A stretch of 6,167 nucleotides of DNA. Origin: an uncultured Bacteroidota bacterium (GTDB lineage Bacteria > Bacteroidota > Bacteroidia > NS11-12g > UBA955). The notes under the pieces are model-generated. The model made no database searches. It worked only from the letters and a program-made list of their open reading frames with translations, and was not told the origin of the DNA. The position numbers and the translations under genes are program-made. Each line of letters opens with the position of its first letter. Position 1 is the first letter of the stretch. Below are positions 1-6,167 of this stretch, piece by piece. The stretch spans positions 1-6,167 of the forward strand of contig CAJBVU010000331.1 in the NCBI GenBank assembly GCA_903959115.1. Direction: 5' to 3'.

Positions 1-691
1 CCAATAATTTATCTGATTTCTTGTCGCTAGACCATGCCAACTGATCGGCTGATGTGCGAGACACCGAATTGGGATTCACCGCGCCTTCAGTTTCCATGGA
101 TTCGATGCCAAATGGATTCAAACCGAGTAATGCAGGGATCTCGTAGGTAGTATGTTCATTTACGAATTGAACAGGACTTGGGGTATTAAATTCTGGTGCT
201 TGAATTGGGTCAGGCCTATTTTCTGACTTGATGTAATTGCTAGAAGGATTGTATTTCGAAGGCTTTGAATTTTGGGTAACTCCGTTTGATTGAACTAAAG
301 GATTAGTTTGAGATCCTAAATTTGATTGTAATTCGGGATTCTGAATTGGAGCATTTTGATCAGAGAAATTAGACGATTTTGTTTGATCCAGTTCCGACTT
401 CTCCGTAATTTTTACTGTGCCAGTTTGTGCCACCGTTTTTGGGGCAACAACCGACTTATTTGATATCTTATTCCACTGAAACAGCGAGCCCACAACCACT
501 AATGACAGAACGCCAGCAACCAGCCAATACCATATGAATTTTTGCTGACGTTCTTTGCGGTCAAGGGAAGCATCTATCGACTGCCATAGCGCAGGTTCGG
601 GATTCGGGGTAAAATCCTCAAACTGCTGGCTTAACCAATTGTCGATATGTTTGTTACTGTTTTCCAGTGTCCTTGTTTCTTTGTTTTTCAA
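1..691 (-). CDS. Single-pass membrane protein, putative anti-sigma partner of the adjacent ECF sigma factor (C-terminus beyond window)
   Basis: The frame stays open from just after a TAG (692-694) to the left edge, about 230 codons, so the gene is partial. The N-terminal segment, with HIDNWLSQQFEDF and PEPALWQSID, resembles the short cytoplasmic domain of Bacteroidota proteins encoded after ECF sigma genes. A basic stretch (DRKERQQK) and one hydrophobic helix follow, at about residues 53-73 (FIWYWLVAGVLSLVVVGSLF). This predicts an N-in orientation. The visible remainder, about 155 residues, is rich in Asn, Gln, Ser and Pro, looks disordered and should be periplasmic. Relatives often end in an outer-membrane beta-barrel-like domain, which cannot be checked here. 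No ATG lies near the 5' end; TTG at 689-691 or CTG at 665-667 are the candidates, overlapping the sigma gene by 38 or 14 bases. Overlap and orientation suggest co-expression. The anti-sigma role is inferred from context, with no biochemical motif seen. Confidence 0.75.
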   Translation of the reverse strand, partial: MKNKETRTLENSNKHIDNWLSQQFEDFTPNPEPALWQSIDASLDRKERQQKFIWYWLVAGVLSLVVVGSLFQWNKISNKSVVAPKTVAQTGTVKITEKSELDQTKSSNFSDQNAPIQNPELQSNLGSQTNPLVQSNGVTQNSKPSKYNPSSNYIKSENRPDPIQAPEFNTPSPVQFVNEHTTYEIPALLGLNPFGIESMETEGAVNPNSVSRTSADQLAWSSDKKSDKLL

Positions 692-1208
692 CTAAATCTT
701 TGAGCATCACGCGGGCCCTAAACAAAAGGCTCTTACTGTTCGAAACGCTGGTTCCCAACACTTCAGAAATTTCTTGGTGAGTGAGTTTATCAATTGCATA
801 CATGTTAATCACGATGCGATATTTCTCTGGGAGCTCCATCAAACAGGCGAGCACTTCATTGACTTCCATTGGTTCATCCACGGTTGTGGTTTCACCGGAA
901 GTATCATCCAGAACATCAACCACTTCCACCATAACGGGGCCGCGTGCAGATTTTCTGAATCTCGACATGGCTAAGTTGATGAAGATACGCGTCATCCAAC
1001 CTTCCAATTGAGAAGTGTCATTCAGGGTAGCAATACTGTCAAAGACCTTAATGAAACCATCCTGTAACAAATCCTGAGCATCAGCACGGCTGTTAGAGTA
1101 TCGCAAGCAAAATCCAAACATTTTGGCAGCGTATTTCTCATAGAGAGATTTCTGCGCCTGTCTGTCTTTTTTGATACATCCGGCTATGATATCATTGTTG
1201 TTTAGCAA
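654..1208 (-). CDS. ECF-family RNA polymerase sigma factor (sigma-70 family)
   Basis: At 184 residues this is a normal length for a two-domain ECF sigma factor, which directs RNA polymerase to a small set of promoters. Region 2 spans about residues 20-87, with the core-binding stretch DAQDLLQDGFIKVFDSI (43-59), equivalent to the usual DAEDLVQ...F segment, followed by EGWMTRIFINLAMSRFRK. An acidic linker (about 95-116) precedes region 4 (about 117-172), where LPEKYRIVINMYAIDKLTHQEI leads into the helix-turn-helix LGTSVSNSKSLLFRAR, which should read the -35 element. Regions 1.1 and 3 are absent, as expected for ECF proteins. The start is TTG at 1206-1208: a TAA lies in frame at 1221-1223, no ATG falls between, and the next Met is inside region 2. 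The membrane protein overlapping its 3' end is the likely regulator. The regulon and inducing signal cannot be told from the sequence. Confidence 0.93.
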   Translation of the reverse strand: MLNNNDIIAGCIKKDRQAQKSLYEKYAAKMFGFCLRYSNSRADAQDLLQDGFIKVFDSIATLNDTSQLEGWMTRIFINLAMSRFRKSARGPVMVEVVDVLDDTSGETTTVDEPMEVNEVLACLMELPEKYRIVINMYAIDKLTHQEISEVLGTSVSNSKSLLFRARVMLKDLVEKQRNKDTGKQ

Positions 1209-1224
1209 GTAGCTTCGAGGTTAT

Positions 1225-1250
1225 GACGCACAATTTGCGATTGGTTGCAA
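1225..1250 (-). promoter_or_regulatory. Possible ECF-type promoter upstream of the sigma gene
   Basis: On the minus strand a TTGCAACC (AAC at 1244-1246) is followed 15 bases later by CGTC (1225-1228), 16 bases before the TTG start of the sigma gene. An AAC core at -35 and CGT at -10 is the general form of many ECF promoters, so this could be an autoregulatory site. The spacer is slightly short and both motifs are brief, so chance occurrence is quite possible. The best TAnnTTTG-like alternative on this strand, TTTCTTTG at 1247-1254, lacks the A. Confidence 0.22.
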
Positions 1251-1323
1251 AGAAAAATGGAAATTTTTGTGTTTTATACGCATAGTATTGGGACCGACCG
1301 CATTTAAGGCCACTTTTGCGATG

Positions 1324-1331
1324 TAAATTTG
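1324..1331 (+). promoter_or_regulatory. Candidate Bacteroidota -7 box for the E1-helicase operon
   Basis: TAAATTTG matches the TAnnTTTG -7 consensus of the Bacteroidota housekeeping sigma factor exactly. It ends 28 bases before the E1 ATG, which would give a leader of roughly 20 nucleotides. The matching -33 TTG is imperfect: at the expected distance there is TTT (1303-1305), and true TTG triplets at 1288-1290 and 1316-1318 are wrongly spaced. It is the only full match I found in the 151-bp divergent region. Confidence 0.42.
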
Positions 1332-1359
1332 AAAAATAGAACCTCCTATTTATTAATGC

Positions 1360-3348
1360 ATGCTGTACGATCGAAAGAATTTATCTGATGCCGAATTACT
1401 GAGTTTATACCGTGGTTTGTTAAAGCCGCGTTTGATCGAAGACCGTATGCTCGTGCTATTACGTCAGGGCAAAGTGGGCAAATGGTTCAGCGGCATTGGC
1501 CAAGAGGCGATTTCTGTTGGCCTTACAATGGCCTTAGACCCCGATGAATATATCATGCCCTTGCATAGGAATTTGGGCGTTTTTACAACACGAGGAATTC
1601 CATTTGGCAAACTTTTCGCCCAATGGCAAGGAAAGAAATCGGGCTTTAGCAAAGGCCGGGAGCGCAGTTTTCACTTTGGAACCAACGAGTACGCCATCGT
1701 AGGGATGATTTCTCACCTTGGTGCCATGTTGGGAGTAGCCAATGGCGTTTCCCTTTCTCATGTTCTGAATCATCGTAAAAAAATCTCTGTCGCATTTTCT
1801 GGCGATGGCGGAACCTCCGAAGGCGATTTTCACGAAGCCCTAAACGTGGCCGCAGTTTGGCAATTGCCGGTGATCTTTTTGATCGAAAATAATGGCTATG
1901 GATTAAGTACGCCATCGAACGAACAGTTTAGATGTAAGCAATTCATCGACAAGGGAATCGGCTATGGCATGGAGACGGTGCAAGTGGATGGCAATAACAT
2001 TTTAGAAGTGTATCATACCGCCTTGCATTGGGCGGAAGAACTGAGAAACAACCCGCGTCCGATCATTTTTGAAGCGCTTACCTTTAGAATGAGGGGCCAT
2101 GAAGAAGCCAGCGGTGTAAAATATGTACCCACACATTTATTTGAAGAATGGGGGAAGAAAGACCCATTGAGCAATTACGAAACCTATTTGAGGGAATTGG
2201 GAATTTTATCCGATGCGATTATCGATCAATATAAAAAAGAGTTTTTGGCAGAGATCGAATTGGGGCTAGAAGCCACTTTTGCTGAGGAGGAAGTGGTTCC
2301 GGATTTGGCGGAAGAAATGAACGATATGTATGCGCCGTTTGAATTTGCCGATGATTTCCAATGTGCGGTCAGCGCACCAGAGAGTGATCGTGACCTGCGA
2401 TTGGTAGATGCGATTAAGGAAGGATTGGAGCAGAGCATGGAACGACATGATAATCTTGTGATTATGGGTCAGGATGTAGCAGAGTATGGTGGTGTTTTTA
2501 AAATCACAGACGGATTTCTGGAGAAATTTGGTAAAGGCCGCGTAAGAAACACACCCATTACCGAGAGTTCAATTTTAGGTGCGGGATATGGATTGAGCAT
2601 CGCCAAACAAAAAGCGGTGGTTGAAATGCAATTTGCGGATTTTGTCACGTGCGGTTACAATCAAATTGTGAACAATTTAGCCAAGAGCCATTACCGTTGG
2701 GGTCAGCCCGCCGATGTGGTTGTTCGCATGCCAACGGGCGCTGGCGTGCAAGCCGGTCCTTTTCACAGTCAGAGTACGGAGGCATGGTTTTACCACGTTC
2801 CCGGTCTAAAAATATACTATCCCAGCACACCCGCCGATGCAAAGGGTTTATTGATGCGTGCCATCGAGGATCCAAATCCTGTGTTATTTTTTGAGCATAA
2901 GTTATTGTATAGATCGGTGAGCGGCGGCGTAGCCGCCGCCCCCTACCTTATTGAAGAAGGAAAAGCCACCGTCCATGATCATGGCGACGACTTTTGCATC
3001 GTCACCTACGGTTGGGGCGTTCATAAAGCGTTGGATTGCATCAAAGAACACAACCTCAACGGTCGTGTCGTTGACTTAAGAACCCTCATCCCTTGGGACA
3101 AAGAAGAAGTCGCCGCACAAGTAAAAGCTACTGGAAAAGTACTGGTACTTACGGAAGATACGCTTACCGGAAGCATCGCATCGGACATCGCCGCTTGGAT
3201 TTCCGAACACTGCTTCCAAGACCTCGACGCACCCGTTCAAAGACTGGGTAGCCTTGATACGCCCGTGCCTCTGGCTAAAACCCTCGAAGACCATTTTCTT
3301 CCTTGGGAGCGCTTGCCACAGACCTTAAAATCACTCATCGAATATTGA
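1360..3348 (+). CDS. Fused alpha/beta thiamine-diphosphate-dependent 2-oxoacid dehydrogenase E1 component
   Basis: This 662-residue cytoplasmic protein carries both E1 subunits in one chain. The alpha part (about 1-335) contains the thiamine diphosphate/Mg motif, GDG at 148-150 through to NN at 177-178, plus MPLHRNLG (67-74). Its RMRGHEE loop (243-249) has Glu where mitochondrial E1-alpha enzymes carry a phosphorylatable Ser, so kinase control of that type is unlikely. The beta part (about 345-662) has GQDVAEYGGVF (370-380), TPITESSILGAGYG with the presumed cofactor-activating Glu402, and the active-site His469 in GPFHSQS. It would decarboxylate a 2-oxoacid and pass the acyl group to a lipoyl-E2. 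A branched-chain 2-oxoacid substrate is my first guess, but pyruvate or acetoin cannot be excluded. No E2 or E3 gene is present here. The ATG at 1360 is preceded in frame by TAA at 1354-1356. The last four bases overlap the helicase gene. Codon choice becomes C-richer after the hairpin at 2921-2939. Confidence 0.9.
   Translation: MLYDRKNLSDAELLSLYRGLLKPRLIEDRMLVLLRQGKVGKWFSGIGQEAISVGLTMALDPDEYIMPLHRNLGVFTTRGIPFGKLFAQWQGKKSGFSKGRERSFHFGTNEYAIVGMISHLGAMLGVANGVSLSHVLNHRKKISVAFSGDGGTSEGDFHEALNVAAVWQLPVIFLIENNGYGLSTPSNEQFRCKQFIDKGIGYGMETVQVDGNNILEVYHTALHWAEELRNNPRPIIFEALTFRMRGHEEASGVKYVPTHLFEEWGKKDPLSNYETYLRELGILSDAIIDQYKKEFLAEIELGLEATFAEEEVVPDLAEEMNDMYAPFEFADDFQCAVSAPESDRDLRLVDAIKEGLEQSMERHDNLVIMGQDVAEYGGVFKITDGFLEKFGKGRVRNTPITESSILGAGYGLSIAKQKAVVEMQFADFVTCGYNQIVNNLAKSHYRWGQPADVVVRMPTGAGVQAGPFHSQSTEAWFYHVPGLKIYYPSTPADAKGLLMRAIEDPNPVLFFEHKLLYRSVSGGVAAAPYLIEEGKATVHDHGDDFCIVTYGWGVHKALDCIKEHNLNGRVVDLRTLIPWDKEEVAAQVKATGKVLVLTEDTLTGSIASDIAAWISEHCFQDLDAPVQRLGSLDTPVPLAKTLEDHFLPWERLPQTLKSLIEY
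2921..2939. repeat. Perfect 8-bp GC-only inverted repeat (hairpin) inside the E1 gene
   Basis: GCGGCGGC, loop GTA, GCCGCCGC: two perfectly complementary eight-base arms of pure G and C. It is read within E1 codons for Ser-Gly-Gly-Val-Ala-Ala-Ala at about residues 521-527, where typical relatives have a Glu-Val-Pro-type surface turn. Compared from memory with the family, the protein length is unchanged here, so this looks like substitution rather than insertion. It could form a stable mRNA stem. Whether it recurs elsewhere in the genome cannot be seen from this window. Confidence 0.8.
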
Positions 3349-5291
3349 CAACTGAAAAAGGAAATATCACCCCAACGCAACCCCTCTCGATCGACACCAG
3401 TTCTGAGGCGTCCTTGGCGTTTTCCTTCGTCAACGATACCCAACAACACATTTTTTTAACCGGAAAAGCGGGAACGGGAAAAACAACCTTCCTAAAAAAC
3501 CTGCTGTCTCAGTCGCTGAAAAAAACCGTTGTTGTTGCCCCCACCGGTGTCGCCGCAATCAATGCAGGAGGCAGCACAATTCACAGTATGTTTGGACTTC
3601 CCACCCGAGCCTACGTGCCCACCAACGAATCGGTTGATCCGAACGTTGCCAACAATACAGCGATGCTTCGGGAGCATTTCCATTATCCGAAAGTAAAACG
3701 CGACCTGTTTCAAGCGCTTGAATTACTGGTAATTGATGAAATTTCCATGGTTCGGGCGGATCTATTTGATGCGATAGACACAGCCCTTCGATTTGCCAGA
3801 AACAGTTCCAAACCTTTCGGCGGTGTTCAATTACTTCTGATTGGCGATTTATTGCAGCTACCACCCGTTGTTACCGAACATGAACGCGGGCTGATTTATC
3901 ATTACTATGCCACGGAATTTTTCTTCTCATCTAAGGTTTTTCCAAGTCTCGAACTAATCACCATCGAATTAAAAACGATTTATCGTCAGAGCGATAGGCA
4001 GTTCATCAACCTATTGAACCAAATCCGCTCCAACCAAATGGAGAGTTGGGATTATGAAAATCTTGCGGAACGAATTCAAACCGAATTTCAACCCAAAGAG
4101 CCCGGATGGATCACACTTACCACCCACAACAAGCAGGCGGAAGGGATCAACGAAAAGGAATTGGCAAAGCTGGATGTAGCTGAAAAACAATACGTTGCAA
4201 AAGTATCTGGCGAATTCAACGAAGGCAGCTTCCCAACCGAAGGGATTTTACGACTCAAAGAAGGCGCTCAGGTGATGTTTGTCAAAAACGACACCTCTTA
4301 CGAAAAACGATATTACAATGGCAAGATTGGCACTGTGACTCACATTGGTGGCAATACCATCTTTATTCAGTGCAACGATGGCAAGCCAGCCATGGAGATT
4401 GAAAGAGAAACATGGAAAAATCTGCGCTACAACTACAACCCTACCGGCGAAACCGTTGAACAGGAAGAAGTTGGCAGTTTTGAGCAGTTCCCCGTTCGTC
4501 TGGCATGGGCCATCACCGTGCACAAGAGCCAGGGCTTGACCTTTGAAAAAGCGATGATCGATGCAGGGAAGAGTTTCGCACCAGGCCAAGTTTATGTTGC
4601 ACTAAGTCGATGTACCAACCTCGATTCGATGGTTTTACTAACGGCCATTCGCGCGCAGAACATCATGACGGATCAGCGGATTTTGGAGTTCCATGAATCT
4701 CAAGCCAAGACCCGCGACTTGTTTGAAATTTTAGAAGAAAAACGTCAGGCCTACCACAAGCAACAATTGATGGAAGTCTATGGTGTGAAGCATTTACACT
4801 ATGAATTCAACGGGATGATGATTGCGATTTCCAAGGAAAAAAGCGCTAAAATCACAACCAAATTTGCAGAATTATCGCCCATACGATTGCAGTTTCAGGA
4901 GATGGATGCCACGGCACAGAAATTTCAACGATCGATAGCGAAAATGTTTCGCGAGCATGAATTGCGATGGGAAAGTTTGGAGCGACTGCCCACGGCGGAG
5001 GAACAGGCACAAGCCCAGGAAGAGCTGACCCAATTATTGATTGAACGATGCACAAAGGCTGGCAATTATTTTGCCGACATGTTGAGCGAACAAATCATCG
5101 AACCCGTGAGACGGTCATTTAGTGAAGTGGCGCGCGGCGGAAAGCCGCTTGGATCGCAGAAAATCCGCGACCGCGTTGGAGATTTTCAATCCCATTGTTG
5201 GTCGTACATCAAAAAATTATACAAAGTAAAATACGGAGAGGTCCCACTCTTTGTGAGTGAAAACAAAATCAGTAATCCCGAAGATTTCTAA
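3345..5291 (+). CDS. PIF1-like superfamily 1B DNA helicase (AAA-domain ATPase)
   Basis: From the TTG at 3345 this is a 648-residue protein. The helicase motifs are intact and in order: Walker A GKAGTGKTT (40-48), motif Ia APTGVAA (65-71), Walker B VIDEISM (129-135), motif III GDLLQLPPV (167-175), YRQ (213-215), the SH3-like 2B region with GAQVMFVKND and YYNGKIGTV (about 307-331), motif V TVHKSQGLTFEKAMID (391-406) and motif VI GQVYVALSRCTNL (414-426). This should be an ATP-driven 5'-3' DNA helicase; PIF1 relatives act on replication forks, recombination intermediates and G-quadruplexes. The last 200 residues are helical and charged, with no domain I recognise; the helix-turn-helix tail seen in some longer relatives is not evident. 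TTG at 3345 fits best because it overlaps the E1 stop (TTGA) and places the usual short leader before LAFSFV; a longer in-frame start, TTG at 3303, is possible. There is no in-frame ATG before Walker A. It is probably translated by coupling to E1. Confidence 0.9.
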   Translation: MTTEKGNITPTQPLSIDTSSEASLAFSFVNDTQQHIFLTGKAGTGKTTFLKNLLSQSLKKTVVVAPTGVAAINAGGSTIHSMFGLPTRAYVPTNESVDPNVANNTAMLREHFHYPKVKRDLFQALELLVIDEISMVRADLFDAIDTALRFARNSSKPFGGVQLLLIGDLLQLPPVVTEHERGLIYHYYATEFFFSSKVFPSLELITIELKTIYRQSDRQFINLLNQIRSNQMESWDYENLAERIQTEFQPKEPGWITLTTHNKQAEGINEKELAKLDVAEKQYVAKVSGEFNEGSFPTEGILRLKEGAQVMFVKNDTSYEKRYYNGKIGTVTHIGGNTIFIQCNDGKPAMEIERETWKNLRYNYNPTGETVEQEEVGSFEQFPVRLAWAITVHKSQGLTFEKAMIDAGKSFAPGQVYVALSRCTNLDSMVLLTAIRAQNIMTDQRILEFHESQAKTRDLFEILEEKRQAYHKQQLMEVYGVKHLHYEFNGMMIAISKEKSAKITTKFAELSPIRLQFQEMDATAQKFQRSIAKMFREHELRWESLERLPTAEEQAQAQEELTQLLIERCTKAGNYFADMLSEQIIEPVRRSFSEVARGGKPLGSQKIRDRVGDFQSHCWSYIKKLYKVKYGEVPLFVSENKISNPEDF

Positions 5292-6167
5292 TTACACGTT
5301 AAAGCGGAAGTGCATACAGTCTCCGTCTTTCACGGTGTATTCCTTCCCTTCTACACGGAGTTTTCCAACTTCCCTACAGGCGGCTTCAGAACCATAGTGG
5401 ATATAATCCTCATAGGCGATAACCTCAGCGCGGATAAACCCTTTTTCAAAATCAGAGTGAATTTCTCCGGCTGCACCAGGCGCTTTCGTCCCTTCCGTAA
5501 TTGTCCAAGCGCGAACTTCTTTCACTCCCACGGTGAAGTAGGTGATATAGTTCAACAACTTATAGGCGGCATGAATTAACTTTTCTACCCCACTTTTTTC
5601 CAAGCCCATTTCTAGGAGAAACATTTGTCTGTCTTCGAAACTCTCCAAATCCGCAATCTCTGCTTCAATGGCTGCTGAAATCAAAATCAAACCGGCATTC
5701 TCACCTGCGATAGCCGTTTTCACAGCTTCAACGTAGGCATTTCCATTATTCACACTCTCTGGATCTACATTGCACACATACAACACAGGTTTGTCGGTTA
5801 GCAAATTCAAATCCTTAATAAACAATCTTTTTTCTGGCTCCATTTCCAGTGTTCTCGCATTTTGACCCTTCAACAAATGGGCTTGGAACGCTTCGCACAC
5901 TTCCAACATTTTCGAGGCATCTTTGTCGCCTGTTTTGGCTTGCTTAAAAACCTTTGAAATATTCTTTTCGAGTGATTCCAAGTCCTTCAACTGCAATTCT
6001 GTATCAATAATCTCTTTGTCGCGCACTGGATTCACTGAACCATCCACGTGAATGATATTATCGTCATCAAAGCAACGTAAAACGTGCAAAATGGCATTTG
6101 TGTTTCGGATATTTCCCAAAAACTGATTGCCCAACCCATCGCCCTTACTTGCACCTTTCACCAAACC
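5292..6167 (-). CDS. ychF: Redox-regulated ATPase YchF/OLA1 (Obg-related), N-terminus beyond window
   Basis: The visible 291 residues are the C-terminal four fifths of a roughly 365-residue protein; the P-loop and switch I lie beyond the right edge. The first visible residues, GLVKGASKGDGLGNQFL, follow the G3 DxxG motif and are highly characteristic of YchF. After them come HVLRCFDDDNIIHVDG and VNPVRDKEIIDTEL, a helical coiled-coil insertion (about residues 50-118 from the first visible Leu), and PVLYVCNVDP, the nucleotide-specificity region. The TGS domain fills the C-terminus (about 205-290: YFTVGVKEVRAWTI, GEIHSDFEKGFIRAE, MHFRFNV). YchF binds ribosomes and hydrolyses ATP in preference to GTP; bacterial homologues are linked to stress and translation control. 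Where most relatives have NxxE, this protein reads N-V-D-P with Glu one place later. The stop codon directly abuts that of the convergent helicase gene. Neighbouring genes suggest no shared pathway. Confidence 0.96.
   Translation of the reverse strand, partial: GLVKGASKGDGLGNQFLGNIRNTNAILHVLRCFDDDNIIHVDGSVNPVRDKEIIDTELQLKDLESLEKNISKVFKQAKTGDKDASKMLEVCEAFQAHLLKGQNARTLEMEPEKRLFIKDLNLLTDKPVLYVCNVDPESVNNGNAYVEAVKTAIAGENAGLILISAAIEAEIADLESFEDRQMFLLEMGLEKSGVEKLIHAAYKLLNYITYFTVGVKEVRAWTITEGTKAPGAAGEIHSDFEKGFIRAEVIAYEDYIHYGSEAACREVGKLRVEGKEYTVKDGDCMHFRFNV

Noticed and set aside
1253..1268. AAAAAT-GGAA-ATTTTT hairpin in the divergent intergenic region
   Set aside because: An A/T-only six-base stem is expected by chance in an AT-rich promoter region and does not look like an operator or terminator.
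1534..1915. Minus-strand open frames of about 90-100 codons inside the E1 gene
   Set aside because: They are antisense to well-conserved thiamine-diphosphate enzyme sequence, and their translations show no domain or credible start context.
2649..2894. Plus-strand 81-codon open frame inside E1 beta
   Set aside because: It is a shifted-frame shadow of conserved E1 beta residues; its Cys/Arg/Ser-rich translation resembles no protein family.
4248..4589. Minus-strand 113-codon open frame opposite helicase motif V
   Set aside because: It is antisense to the conserved helicase core, with no recognisable motif and no start signal.
5134..5148. GCGGC-GGAAA-GCCGC inverted repeat in the helicase gene
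   Set aside because: Only five base pairs inside a coding region with no T-run; weaker than the E1 hairpin and not clearly related to it.
5310..5579. Plus-strand 89-codon open frame after the helicase
   Set aside because: It lies fully antisense to the YchF TGS domain and is explained by that gene's composition.
1..6167. Mobile element, defence system, CRISPR array or RNA gene
   Set aside because: I saw no direct-repeat arrays, transposase or integrase motifs, target-site duplications, or tRNA/rRNA-like sequence; all but about 150 bases is coding.

Overview
This window looks like ordinary chromosome from a member of the Bacteroidota. Three signs point there: an ECF sigma factor followed by a single-pass membrane protein of the type this phylum pairs with such sigma factors, a 2-oxoacid dehydrogenase E1 whose alpha and beta subunits are fused in one chain, and a Bacteroidota-style PIF1-like helicase. 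A TAnnTTTG promoter box lies before the E1 gene, and no gene has a clear Shine-Dalgarno sequence. No rRNA, tRNA, CRISPR array, insertion sequence or phage gene was seen.

Layout. Bases 1-1208 hold two minus-strand genes read leftwards: the ECF sigma factor (654-1208) and, overlapping its end, a membrane protein that runs off the left edge (1-691). A 151-bp divergent intergenic region (1209-1359) should hold the promoters for both directions. The plus-strand pair follows: the fused E1 gene (1360-3348) and the helicase (3345-5291), overlapping by four bases at a TTGA stop/start. The right end is ychF on the minus strand (5292-6167), lacking its N-terminal part. Its stop codon touches that of the helicase (TAATTA), so there is no intergenic space between them.

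How the genes relate. The sigma factor and membrane protein are probably a regulatory pair, with the membrane protein holding or controlling the sigma factor. E1 and the helicase look co-transcribed and translationally coupled, but no functional link is evident. E1 would need E2 and E3 components encoded elsewhere. YchF is a conserved ribosome-associated ATPase and probably an unrelated neighbour.

I do not see a convincing undescribed system. The points most worth a second look are a GC-rich perfect hairpin inside the E1 coding sequence that coincides with a visible shift in codon usage, non-ATG starts in three of the four genes whose 5' ends are present, the uncharacterised C-terminal third of the helicase, and a substitution in the YchF nucleotide-specificity motif.
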